DNA of 64,000 bases from Xanthomonas sacchari (GTDB lineage Bacteria; Pseudomonadota; Gammaproteobacteria; Xanthomonadales; Xanthomonadaceae): assembly GCF_024266585.1 (NCBI RefSeq), contig NZ_CP100647.1, positions 4,755,001 through 4,819,000 of the forward strand, written 5' to 3'. Shown one piece after another: positions 8,912-16,661 of the stretch. The notes below the pieces were generated by a model, which was not told the origin of the DNA, searched no databases, and worked only from the letters and a program-made list of their open reading frames with translations. The position numbers and the translations under genes are program-made. Position 1 is the first letter of the stretch; the number at the start of each line of letters is the position of its first letter.

Positions 8912-9850
8912 CTAGCGCCGCCGCGCCTGCAGCAACGGCGACTCCGGCGGCAGATGCATGCGCAGGCGGCCGGGCACGCAGTCGATGCGGAAGTGGCGCG
9001 AGGTTTCCGGCTCGCCGTCCAGGTTCAGGGTCAGCGGCTGCGCCGCCTCGATCCGCAGCCACGGCAGGCGCGCGCGCACCGCCACCCGCTCCAGCGCGGC
9101 CTGCTTGCCGGCGGTGACCAGGGTGCCCAGGGTCGCGGCGACCTCGCCGGTCAGCTCCGGCACCAGGGTCAGGTCGAGCAGGCCGTCGTCGAGCAGCGCG
9201 TCCGGGCACAGCACCTGGCCGCCGCCGGCCTGGCGGCCGTTGCCCAGGCCGAGCGCGATGAAGTCGCCTTCCCAGGAAAAGTCCGGCCCCGCGAAGCGCG
9301 CCCGGATCGGATCGATCCGGCCCAGCCGGCTCATGCCGGTGACCAGGTAGGCCAACCCGCCCAGCATCTTCTTCAGGCCTTCGTCGGTCTCCACCGTGAC
9401 CTGGGTGCCGAAGCCGCCGCTGGCGACATTGGCGCACCAGTGCGGACCGTGCTCGGCCTCGATGCGCAGCAGGTCGATCGGCAGCGCCGGCGTGTGCGCG
9501 ATCAGCTCCAGCGCCTGCAGCGGCGGCAGCGGAATGCCGGTGGCGGTGGCGAAGTCGTTGGCCGTGCCCAGCGCCACCAGGCCCAGGGCCGGCAGCGCCG
9601 CGGCCGGCTCCTGGCGATGCGCCAGCGCGCTGGCGACCTCGCTCAGGGTGCCGTCGCCGCCGGCGGCGACGATGCAGGCGGCCGCGTCGGCCACCGCCTC
9701 GGCCACGTAGCGTTCGGCATCGCCCTGCTCCCAGGTGACCCGCACCTGCAGCGGCACGCCGCGCGCCCGCATGGCCATGACCGCCTCGCGCAACGCCTCG
9801 TCGCCGGCCGACTTGCCGTTGAGGATCAGACGCCAATGCGCTGCAGCCAT
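8912..9850 (-). CDS. YegS-like lipid kinase
   Basis: A 312-residue diacylglycerol kinase catalytic-domain protein related to Yeg[18 protein letters not shown] opens the nucleotide fold, [16 protein letters not shown] is the glycine-rich nucleotide loop, and LGTANDFA and NLDGEPE are later family motifs. YegS phosphorylates lipids such as phosphatidylglycerol; the substrate here is unknown. I chose the ATG at 9850 ([14 protein letters not shown]) because it matches the family N-terminus. ATGs at 9859 and 9895 are alternatives. Neighbours show no obvious lipid pathway. Confidence 0.9.
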   Translation of the reverse strand: MAAAHWRLILNGKSAGDEALREAVMAMRARGVPLQVRVTWEQGDAERYVAEAVADAAACIVAAGGDGTLSEVASALAHRQEPAAALPALGLVALGTANDFATATGIPLPPLQALELIAHTPALPIDLLRIEAEHGPHWCANVASGGFGTQVTVETDEGLKKMLGGLAYLVTGMSRLGRIDPIRARFAGPDFSWEGDFIALGLGNGRQAGGGQVLCPDALLDDGLLDLTLVPELTGEVAATLGTLVTAGKQAALERVAVRARLPWLRIEAAQPLTLNLDGEPETSRHFRIDCVPGRLRMHLPPESPLLQARRR

Positions 9851-9924
9851 GCGAACCATCCCGGGGTGAGGCGCCCACGCTAACGGGCGCGGCATGCGCG
9901 ATGCGTGAATCCGGCCGCGGGCGT

Positions 9925-10051
9925 TGTCATACGCACGTCACCGAGCGTCCGGAACATGGAAGGCCATAGCAAGGAAGACGGATGGAGGCAGGATCAGCCT
10001 CCGATTGATCTCCCAGGGGCCGCACCGGCGACGGTGCGGTTCTTTCTTTTT
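9925..10051 (+). ncRNA. Candidate small RNA ending in a Rho-independent terminator
   Basis: Between two minus-strand genes, the plus strand has GGAGGC-N7-GCCTCC (about 9984-10002) followed by the hairpin CCGCACCG-GCGA-CGGTGCGG (10020-10039) and TTCTTTCTTTTT. The U tract is on the plus strand, so it cannot end either flanking gene. That implies a short plus-strand transcript. No convincing promoter or ORF is visible, so the 5' end is a guess. Confidence 0.4.
10020..10051 (+). terminator. Rho-independent terminator, plus strand
   Basis: An 8-bp perfect GC-rich stem CCGCACCG/CGGTGCGG with a four-base loop is followed directly by TTCTTTCTTTTT. It is correctly oriented only for plus-strand RNA, although both flanking genes are on the minus strand. 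Confidence 0.75.
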
Positions 10052-10071
10052 AGCCGCCCCGCCGGCGCCGC

Positions 10072-10557
10072 TCAGCCGCCGGCCGCGAACCTGGCCAGCG
10101 CTTCGCCCTGCAGCCGGTACACGGTCCACTCGTCCTGCGCGCGGGCGCCGACCGCTTCGTAGAAGTCGATCGCCGGCTGGTTCCAGTCCAGCACCGACCA
10201 TTCGAAGCGACCGCAGCCCTCGGCCACCGCCTGCCGCGCCAGATGCTGCAGCAGCGCCTTGCCGGCGCCGACGCCGCGGTGCGCCGGGTCCACGTACAGG
10301 TCTTCCAGGTACAGGCCGTTGCGGCCCAGCCAGGTGGAGTAGTTGTAGAAGTACACCGCGTAGCCGACCGGCTGGCCGTCGGCCTCGCAGATCAGCGCAC
10401 GCGCGCGGGCGTCGGCGCCGAACAGGCTGGCGCGCAGGCCGGCCTCGTCGGTCTGCACCGCGTCCTCGGCGCGCTCGTAGCGCGCCAGGTCGCGGATCAG
10501 GCGCAGGATCAGCGCCGCGTCGTCGGCCACCGCCGGGCGGATGTGCAGGGCCGCCAT
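10072..10557 (-). CDS. GNAT family N-acetyltransferase
   Basis: A 161-residue GNAT enzyme. The acetyl-CoA loop is [17 protein letters not shown] (about residues 90-106). YLEDLYV before it and [19 protein letters not shown] after it match the SAT1/thialysine acetyltransferase group, so a diamine or amino-acid-like acceptor is plausible but not proven. The ATG is one base after the rpe stop, so its ribosome site lies inside rpe and expression is probably coupled to it. The C-terminus is normal. Confidence 0.88.
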   Translation of the reverse strand: MAALHIRPAVADDAALILRLIRDLARYERAEDAVQTDEAGLRASLFGADARARALICEADGQPVGYAVYFYNYSTWLGRNGLYLEDLYVDPAHRGVGAGKALLQHLARQAVAEGCGRFEWSVLDWNQPAIDFYEAVGARAQDEWTVYRLQGEALARFAAGG

Positions 10558-10558
10558 C

Positions 10559-11227
10559 TCAGCGCGCCGCCACCGCCGCGCGCATGCGCGCGATCACCTC
10601 GGCGTAGTCCGGCGCATTGAAGATGGCCGAGCCGGCGACGAAGGTGTCGGCGCCGGCGGCGGCGATCGCGGCGATGTTGTCCGGCTTGACCCCGCCGTCG
10701 ATCTCCAGCCGGATCGGCTTGCCGCTGGCGTCGATGCGGGCGCGGATCGCGCGCAGCTTGTCCAGCGCCGAAGAAATGAAGGCCTGGCCGCCGAAGCCCG
10801 GGTTGACCGACATCACCAGCACCAGGTCCAGGTCGTCCAGCACCCAGTCCAGGATGTCCACCGGGGTGGCCGGGTTGAGCACCAGGCCGGCCTTGCAACC
10901 GTGCGACTTGATCAGCTGGATGCTGCGGTGCACGTGGCGGCTGGCCTCGGGATGGAAGCTGATGATGCTGGCGCCGGCCTCGGCGAAGTCCGGGATCAGC
11001 CGGTCCACCGGCTCGACCATCAGGTGCACGTCGATCGGCGCGGTGACGCCGTGCTTGCGCAGCGCCTGGCAGACCATCGGGCCGATGGTCAGGTTCGGCA
11101 CGTAATGGTTGTCCATCACGTCGAAGTGGATCCAGTCGGCGCCGGCGCGCAACACGGCATCCACTTCCTCGCCGAGGCGGGCGAAATCGGCGGACAGGAT
11201 GGACGGGGAGATGAGGTAGTCGGACAT
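10559..11227 (-). CDS. rpe: Ribulose-phosphate 3-epimerase
   Basis: A 222-residue TIM-barrel epimerase interconverting ribulose-5-phosphate and xylulose-5-phosphate. [45 protein letters not shown] and [10 protein letters not shown] carry the metal-binding His/Asp residues and phosphate site in order. Length is standard. It is followed one base later by the GNAT gene and preceded by the J-domain gene, all on one strand with tiny gaps. Confidence 0.96.
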   Translation of the reverse strand: MSDYLISPSILSADFARLGEEVDAVLRAGADWIHFDVMDNHYVPNLTIGPMVCQALRKHGVTAPIDVHLMVEPVDRLIPDFAEAGASIISFHPEASRHVHRSIQLIKSHGCKAGLVLNPATPVDILDWVLDDLDLVLVMSVNPGFGGQAFISSALDKLRAIRARIDASGKPIRLEIDGGVKPDNIAAIAAAGADTFVAGSAIFNAPDYAEVIARMRAAVAAR

Positions 11228-11236
11228 GGCGGGATC

Positions 11237-11569
11237 TCAGCGCTTGCGCAGGGTGCGGATACGGTCGTAGGCGGTGTTGAGCTGGCTGGCCTTCTTCTCG
11301 GCGCGGGCGCGCAACTCGGGGCTGGCGCTGGCGACCTTGTCGGGGTGGTACTGGGACATCAGCCGGCGGTAGGCCAGTTCGATCTCGGCGTCGGTGGCGT
11401 CGCGGGTCAGGCCCAGCTCCCGGTACGGATCCTCGCGCTGGGCCAGCTTGAACCAGTCCGCGTCGAAGGCATGCCCGATCACCAGTCCGATCAGCGCGCC
11501 CAGCACCGGCGTGGGCCGCAGCAGCAGGGCCCCGGCGATGGCGCCGAGCAGTTTTCCGTACCAGGGCAT
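11237..11569 (-). CDS. Membrane-anchored J-domain protein (short DjlA-like)
   Basis: A 110-residue protein. [17 protein letters not shown]...[11 protein letters not shown] (residues 1-36) is a Gly-rich membrane segment like the N-terminus of DjlA, and the C-terminus is a J domain with the HPD motif in YHPDKVAS. The central TerB-like domain of DjlA is missing. It should anchor at the inner membrane and recruit DnaK, but clients are unknown. The start at 11569 is favoured over 11623 because it gives the DjlA-like MPWYGK opening. It ends ten bases before rpe. Confidence 0.85.
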   Translation of the reverse strand: MPWYGKLLGAIAGALLLRPTPVLGALIGLVIGHAFDADWFKLAQREDPYRELGLTRDATDAEIELAYRRLMSQYHPDKVASASPELRARAEKKASQLNTAYDRIRTLRKR

Positions 11570-11710
11570 GGGCAAGAGCGGGCGCGGCGTCAGGGCCGGC
11601 CATTTTACGGCACAGTGGGGCATTCCGGCCGTACACTACGCGGCCCGCCGTCCGCCGCGGGCCCGCCGGGTCCCGGGACGGTCGCCATTGCGAAGTCCGT
11701 AGGAGTGCCT

Positions 11711-12637
11711 GTGTCCACCACGCTGTTGCAATCCGATCTGCCTGGCCTGCCCTTGCGCCACCGCGGCAAAGTCCGCGACGTGTTCGACCTCCCCCGCGAG
11801 CGCCTGCCGGCCGACGCGCCGCCCGGCGACTACCTGCTGATGGTCGCCACCGACCGCCTGTCCGCCTTCGACGTGGTACTGCCCGACCCGATCCCCGGCA
11901 AGGGCGAGATGCTGTGCCAGGTCTCCAACTTCTGGTTCAAGAAGACCGAACACCTGATGCCCAACCACCTCACCGGCATCGACGTGGCCGCGGTGCTGCC
12001 CGAGGGCGTGGACAAGGCGCTGTACGCCAAGCGCGCGGTGGTGACCCGCAAGCTCAAGCCGGTGCCGGTGGAAGCCATCGCCCGCGGCTACCTGATCGGC
12101 AGCGGCTGGAAGGACTACCAGCGCACCGGCAAGGTCAGCGGCATCGAATTGCCCGACGGCCTGCGCCAGGCCGAGAAACTGGCCGAACCGATCTTCACCC
12201 CCTCGACCAAGGCCGCCGTCGGCGACCACGACGAGAACATCGACTTCGACGCCATGGTCAAGACCGTGGGCGCCGAACTGGCCGAGCGCGTGCGCGACGC
12301 CACCCTGCGCATCTACCGCTTCGCCGCCGACTTCGCCGCCGAGCGCGGCATCCTGCTGGCCGACACCAAGTTCGAGTTCGGCACCGACGCCGACGGCCGC
12401 CTGTACATCATGGACGAGATGCTGACCCCGGACTCCTCGCGCTACTGGCCGGCCGACCAGTACGACGTCGGGACCAGCCCGCCGAGCTACGACAAGCAGT
12501 TCGTGCGCGACTACCTGGAGACGCTTGACTGGGGCAAGACCGCGCCCGGCCCGCGCCTGCCGCAGGACGTGATCGACCGCACCCGCGCCAAGTACGCCGA
12601 GGCGCTGCAGCGGCTGGCGGGGATTTCGGTCGACTGA
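11711..12637 (+). CDS. purC: Phosphoribosylaminoimidazole-succinocarboxamide synthase
   Basis: A 308-residue SAICAR synthetase, step 8 of de novo purine synthesis, joining CAIR and aspartate with [53 protein letters not shown] and [13 protein letters not shown] are all present. It is the longer form rather than the about 240-residue E. coli type. GTG at 11711 is preceded by AGGAG at five bases. An in-frame GTG at 11705 overlaps that site and is less likely. It is transcribed divergently from the J-domain/rpe operon. Confidence 0.96.
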   Translation: MSTTLLQSDLPGLPLRHRGKVRDVFDLPRERLPADAPPGDYLLMVATDRLSAFDVVLPDPIPGKGEMLCQVSNFWFKKTEHLMPNHLTGIDVAAVLPEGVDKALYAKRAVVTRKLKPVPVEAIARGYLIGSGWKDYQRTGKVSGIELPDGLRQAEKLAEPIFTPSTKAAVGDHDENIDFDAMVKTVGAELAERVRDATLRIYRFAADFAAERGILLADTKFEFGTDADGRLYIMDEMLTPDSSRYWPADQYDVGTSPPSYDKQFVRDYLETLDWGKTAPGPRLPQDVIDRTRAKYAEALQRLAGISVD

Positions 12638-12806
12638 GTGTGGTGCCCTGCGCCGGGTGGCCGGCGCGGGGAGATGATCGCCCACGGCGGCCACCTTGCG
12701 GTCCCGCCCCGCACCTTCAGCCGCGCCGTCACCCGATCGCCCCGGCCGACTAGACTGTCGGCATCCGCGCGAGCGCGGGTTCGTCCGACCCGATCAGGAG
12801 GATCCG

Positions 12807-13487
12807 TTGGCCAGTTCGCCCCCGCTTTTTACGGCCCTCGCACTTTGCATGGCGCTGGCCGCCTGCACACCCCAGCAGGCCGACGTCGCACCCGCCGCAG
12901 ACCCCGTCGCTGCGGCCCCTGCTCGCGCGGCGCCTCCGGACAAGGCCACATCTGCTCGCACGTCCGCCGAACCACAGACTGCTCGCCAGGAGGACGGCGT
13001 TGCCGCCCTGGCCGCGTCCTTGCACCTGCGTTGTGACACGGCGTCCAAGGGCAGCGGCTGCGTGGCAGGCAACATGGATGCTGGCGATTTCTACGATGTC
13101 GAGGTGTCTCCAAGCTGCAGCGCAGACGGCAACTTCGCAGGCGTGGCCGAACGCGACGCCGTACTTCTGGATGCATTGCCGGTGACCGGCAGCAAGGCGC
13201 AGGTGGCCGCCAGGCTGTCGGATGGGCAATTCGTCTGCATCCTCGCCACTGCGCGCGCAGGCCAACACGTCGCGTACTACTACGTGGTCGCCCTCCCCCC
13301 TGCGAGCGTCGGCGCATGCCGGGGCAAGCCGATCTGCGATCAGTATGGTGAGCGTCCGATCGACTTCGTGGCGCAGCGCAAGCAGGGCCGACATTGCATC
13401 CTTACAGGCGATGCACGTCCTGAGGGCGACTGTGCGCAGGGATGGATCGAACCGCAAACGCTGGATGTCTTCTCGAACGGGCTGTAA
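12807..13487 (+). CDS. Lipoprotein of unknown function, TTG start
   Basis: A 226-residue predicted lipoprotein not recognised as a known family. The start is TTG at 12807, six bases after AGGAGG, giving a short hydrophobic signal and lipobox LAACT (Cys near residue 20). An Ala/Pro-rich linker follows, then a Cys-containing domain (CDTASKGSGCVAG, FVCILATA, CRGKPICDQYG, HCILTG). Conserved cysteines suggest a disulfide-bonded periplasmic domain. The leader CGACCCGATCAGGAGGA is almost identical to that of the next gene. Confidence 0.7.
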   Translation: MASSPPLFTALALCMALAACTPQQADVAPAADPVAAAPARAAPPDKATSARTSAEPQTARQEDGVAALAASLHLRCDTASKGSGCVAGNMDAGDFYDVEVSPSCSADGNFAGVAERDAVLLDALPVTGSKAQVAARLSDGQFVCILATARAGQHVAYYYVVALPPASVGACRGKPICDQYGERPIDFVAQRKQGRHCILTGDARPEGDCAQGWIEPQTLDVFSNGL

Positions 13488-13683
13488 TCCGTCGCGAGAC
13501 CAAACTCGTCAAGCAATGCAAGGCGTTCGGCGAAAGTCCGCGCGTCGCGTACGGTCCTGGCACACTGGACGCTCGTGGATACTGCGCAAGTGCCCCGCCT
13601 GGTTTCACGACGCAGTGATCCTGCTGAATTAGTCTCACTCGCCCGAAGGGCGATCGCCTACCCGACCCGATCAGGAGGACCCC

Positions 13684-14166
13684 TTGGCGACTGCACGCCA
13701 CATTCTGATGTCCCTGGCACTGGCGGCGGCCCTGGTCGCGTGCAAGGCGCAACCGGCCGGCTCCACGGTCGCTGCGGCGACGGCCGCGCCCTCGCGGACC
13801 GCGCCCGCCGCAGCCGCCCCGCGCTGCCAGGATGCCGATTTCGATGGCTTCCTCACGCGTTTCAGCGCCGATATCGCGGTCCAGGAAAAGGCCACTGCCG
13901 ATCCGTTGACGATGATCCACATCGACCCGGACGCGCAGCCGGAACCTGCGCCGGTCACCCGCAACGTGCCGCTGGCCGAGGTGGAGTGGCCGGTGATCCC
14001 GAATCTGGAGGCGGCCCGCAAGGGCGGACGCGAGGTCGTGGTGACGCGGATCGCCGAAGGCCGACAGGTCATGGTGCGCACCCCCGATACCGGCGACCAG
14101 CAGGTCTACCAGTTCGCGCAGAAGCCGTGCTGGACGCTGGTGAAAGTGGACGATCAGACGTTGTAG
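13684..14166 (+). CDS. Small lipoprotein of unknown function, TTG start
   Basis: A 160-residue predicted lipoprotein starting with TTG after AGGAGGACCCC. Residues 1-19 are hydrophobic and end in lipobox LVACK. An Ala-rich linker is followed by a compact domain with RCQDADFDGFLTRFSADI, an IPNLEAARKGG stretch and a C-terminal FAQKPCWTLVKVDDQTL. Two cysteines remain in the mature part. Homology was not recognised. The -17 to +1 region matches that of the 12807 gene, suggesting duplication of the 5' region or a shared translation signal. Confidence 0.7.
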   Translation: MATARHILMSLALAAALVACKAQPAGSTVAAATAAPSRTAPAAAAPRCQDADFDGFLTRFSADIAVQEKATADPLTMIHIDPDAQPEPAPVTRNVPLAEVEWPVIPNLEAARKGGREVVVTRIAEGRQVMVRTPDTGDQQVYQFAQKPCWTLVKVDDQTL

Positions 14167-14687
14167 CCGAGCCTGCAGGCGACGCCGCATGGAGGCTTCT
14201 TCGCTAGCGCACCGCCATCCCGGACATCGCGCGACAAACGCTCGCCTTCCATCCGACCCTCGCGCCCGGTAGCGGCCCAGGCGTCCTGTCTCTGTCCACA
14301 TCGCCGGGTGGGAATTGAACCTAGCAGAGGAAATGCACGTGCATTTCCTGAAACTCGCAGCGAAAGGGCGCCTCTCGTAGCCTGCATCCGGCACTATAGA
14401 ACCGGATGCAAGCCGCTCCCACAGGACACGTCCCGAAGTCTTTAGAAGAGGTGCCCGAAAGGCCGCTCCGCTGGCGGGGACCGCCTGCGTGCTGCGCTGG
14501 GTGAGGACCTGCACGGTATCGGCACGACCGGCGAACGGGAAAGGCGTCCGTGCTGCACGCAACGGCCGTCCACTCCGCCGAATCGCCGCGGAAGCCCGCA
14601 CCACCGCGATGGCCGCACTCCCGCCGCACAGTGTCTCCGCATCGCATCGACGATGGCGCTATGCTGAGCCGGTTCCTGGGAGGGAAG
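14167..14687. other. Intergenic region without a supported gene
   Basis: 520 bases after the second TTG lipoprotein hold no convincing ORF. The region contains the 22-bp palindrome at 14328-14349 and a GCATCCGG-loop-CCGGATGC hairpin (14384-14409) followed by AGCCGCTCCCACAGG, a decayed relative of the GTAG repeats. The immediate upstream region of 14688 has a strong GGGAGGGAAG ribosome site. Confidence 0.5.
14328..14349. promoter_or_regulatory. Perfect 22-bp palindrome
   Basis: The half site AGGAAATGCAC is followed with no spacer by its exact reverse complement GTGCATTTCCT. It is AT-richer than the surroundings and does not match the repeat families elsewhere in the window. It could be an operator for a dimeric regulator or a hairpin. 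It lies about 340 bases upstream of 14688 and 160 after the previous stop. Confidence 0.5.
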
Positions 14688-15170
14688 ATGGATACCACCG
14701 CCTACGCGCGCCCGATCGACCGCTATTTCGCCAGTTATTCCGACGATCACCGCAATGTCGCCAACCAGCGCATTCATGTGGTCGCGGTGCCGGCGATCCT
14801 GTGGTCGGTGGTGGCGCTGCTGTGGTGCATCCCGGTCGGCGGCAGCTGGTTCCAGAGCGGGCTGTGGGCGGCGCTGGGCATGTTCGCGGCGTGGATGTAC
14901 TACAACCGCCTGTCGCGCCCGCTGGGTTACGGCATGCTGGCGGCGTTCTTCTTCTGCGGCTGCCTGTGCCGGCTGCTGGAAGCGCACCTGGGCCTGCAGG
15001 GGCTGCTGTGGCTGGCGATCGGCGTGTTCGTGGTGGCCTGGATCGCGCAGTTCATCGGGCACGCGCTGGAAGGCCACCGGCCGAGCTTTCTCACCGACCT
15101 GACCTATCTGCTGATCGGCCCGGCCTGGGTGCTGGCCAAGCTGTACCGGCGCATGCACTGGCGCTACTGA
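14688..15170 (+). CDS. Mpo1-like (DUF962) membrane protein
   Basis: A 160-residue membrane protein of the Mpo1/DUF962 family; yeast Mpo1 is a 2-hydroxy fatty acid dioxygenase. The N-terminal IDRYFASYSDDHRNVANQRIHVVAVP contains the conserved His pairs, and the second conserved His lies in AQFIGHALEGHRPSF. Four hydrophobic segments lie at about residues 28-50, 55-70, 80-100 and 105-125, with a further one near the C-terminus. GGGAGGGAAG precedes the ATG, which makes this start better than upstream ATGs. The bacterial substrate is not known. Confidence 0.85.
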   Translation: MDTTAYARPIDRYFASYSDDHRNVANQRIHVVAVPAILWSVVALLWCIPVGGSWFQSGLWAALGMFAAWMYYNRLSRPLGYGMLAAFFFCGCLCRLLEAHLGLQGLLWLAIGVFVVAWIAQFIGHALEGHRPSFLTDLTYLLIGPAWVLAKLYRRMHWRY

Positions 15171-15294
15171 GCGCGGCCGGCCACACGGCTGCCAAGCCGC
15201 CAAGCGGACACGAGCGCTACGCGGAATCTTCCCCTCCCTCGTCCATCAAGGTCCCTGCGCGCCATTGCACCCGGCTGGCGCGCGCGACGCGGCG

Positions 15295-16230
15295 TCAGCC
15301 CTGCTGCGTCGCGTCCCCGGCCTCCAGGCCCAACATCGCCGCATCCGGCGCGAAGGCGCGCGGCGCGTAGCCGAAATCCTGCCGGGCCGGCTGCAGATCG
15401 AACGCCAAGTCCTCGCGCATGCGCTGCAGCGCCGCCCGGTTCATGCCGTGCAGGCGGCCGCAGGCGTGGGCCAGGGCCAGCGCCGATGCGAACAGCGCGT
15501 GCGGCAGCGTCAGCAGCCGCGCCGGCGGCCGCAGCACGGCCAGCACCCGTCGCACCATGTCGCGGTAGCTGAGCGCCTCGCCGCCACCGAGGGCGTAGCT
15601 GCGCCCGTGCGTGGCCGGATGCGCGAGCACCGCCAGTGCCGCATCGGCCAGGTCCTGCACGTGCACCGGCTGGCGCAGGCCGCTGGCGCTGCGCGGCAGC
15701 ACGAACCAGCCGGTACGCCGCGCCAGCGCCGCGATCGCGCTGAGGGTGCGGTCGCGGCCGGCGCCGTAGACCAGGGTCGGCCGCAACACCGTCGCCGCCG
15801 CGCCGCGCTCGGCGGCGACCGAGAACACGGTGGCCTCCGCCTCGCGCAGGCGCCGGGCGACGTCGCGTTCGGCGGCATCCAGCGAGTCGCGCTTGACCTC
15901 CAGGCTGGTGGAGCCGAAGGCGACCACGCGCGCTGCGGCGACCGGCGCGCGCCGGTACCAGTCGGCGAAGGCATCCAGCGGGCCGCAACTGAACACCACG
16001 TCGGCGGCCACCGGCGGCGCCTGCAGCGCGCTGAGTTCGCCGGCATGCCAGTGCAGGCCGGGTCGCGGCGCGCGCGCCTCCCGCGAGTAGGCATGCACCT
16101 CCCACCCGGCGGCCAGCAAGCCATGCAGCAGGCGCTCGCCGATCTGGCCGCTGCCGCCGAACACCAGCGCGATGCGCGGCGACACAACGGATGGAGGGGC
16201 AGCGGATGCAGCGGCAGGCGAATCGGTCAT
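15295..16230 (-). CDS. NAD(P)-dependent epimerase/dehydratase family protein
   Basis: A 311-residue Rossmann-fold protein. The nucleotide site VFGGSGQIGERLLHGLL lies near residues 22-38, after an Ala/Ser-rich start. LRPTLVYGAGRDRTL and VHVQDLADAALAVLAHP match extended short-chain (NmrA/SDR-a) members, while the classic YxxxK is not evident, so it may be an atypical SDR that acts in regulation or electron transfer. The ATG at 16230 gives MTDSPAA. Upstream extension is possible but not protein-like. It converges with the Mpo1-like gene. Confidence 0.8.
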   Translation of the reverse strand: MTDSPAAASAAPPSVVSPRIALVFGGSGQIGERLLHGLLAAGWEVHAYSREARAPRPGLHWHAGELSALQAPPVAADVVFSCGPLDAFADWYRRAPVAAARVVAFGSTSLEVKRDSLDAAERDVARRLREAEATVFSVAAERGAAATVLRPTLVYGAGRDRTLSAIAALARRTGWFVLPRSASGLRQPVHVQDLADAALAVLAHPATHGRSYALGGGEALSYRDMVRRVLAVLRPPARLLTLPHALFASALALAHACGRLHGMNRAALQRMREDLAFDLQPARQDFGYAPRAFAPDAAMLGLEAGDATQQG

Positions 16231-16661
16231 CGGCACAGGATAGTGCGTGCGCCGCCGTTTGCGGCCGGGTCCACGCGGGATCGGCCTGCGCACGGCCGGC
16301 CACGGCCAGTGGAGGCGGGCAAGGCAAGGCGATGCGCGGCGCCGGCATCCGCAGCCGCCGACGATCGACCATGCGCACCGGGGACCTCGCCCATGCCACA
16401 CGCAGCCTTGTCCACATCGAGGACGAGGCGCATCTGCGCACCAGCGCGCGCCCGCACAGGGTGATGAGGGCGCCAAACGCAGGCGCACGCCACGCCGCGC
16501 CGACGTTCGCCATCTCCCCTCCCACGCGCACTCGCAAGCGCATCACCCGCCCGCCGCTACGCTGTCGCCATGACCGTGCACGCCTCTCGTTTCCGCGCCG
16601 GCCACCGCCGTGACGCGCCTGTTACACTCGGGCTCCTGCTCGCGAATCTCGTATTCCCTGC
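16231..16661. other. Promoter region of the Mrp operon, otherwise empty
   Basis: 430 bases between the epimerase and mrpA start codons contain no supported gene. CCTGTTACACTCGG at about 16619-16632 gives a TACACT -10-like box roughly 35 bases before the mrpA ATG. The matching -35 is not clear. Confidence 0.4.

Noticed and set aside
10051-10072. Terminator at 10020 as the end of the GNAT gene
   Set aside because: The GNAT gene is on the minus strand, whereas the U tract follows the hairpin on the plus strand.
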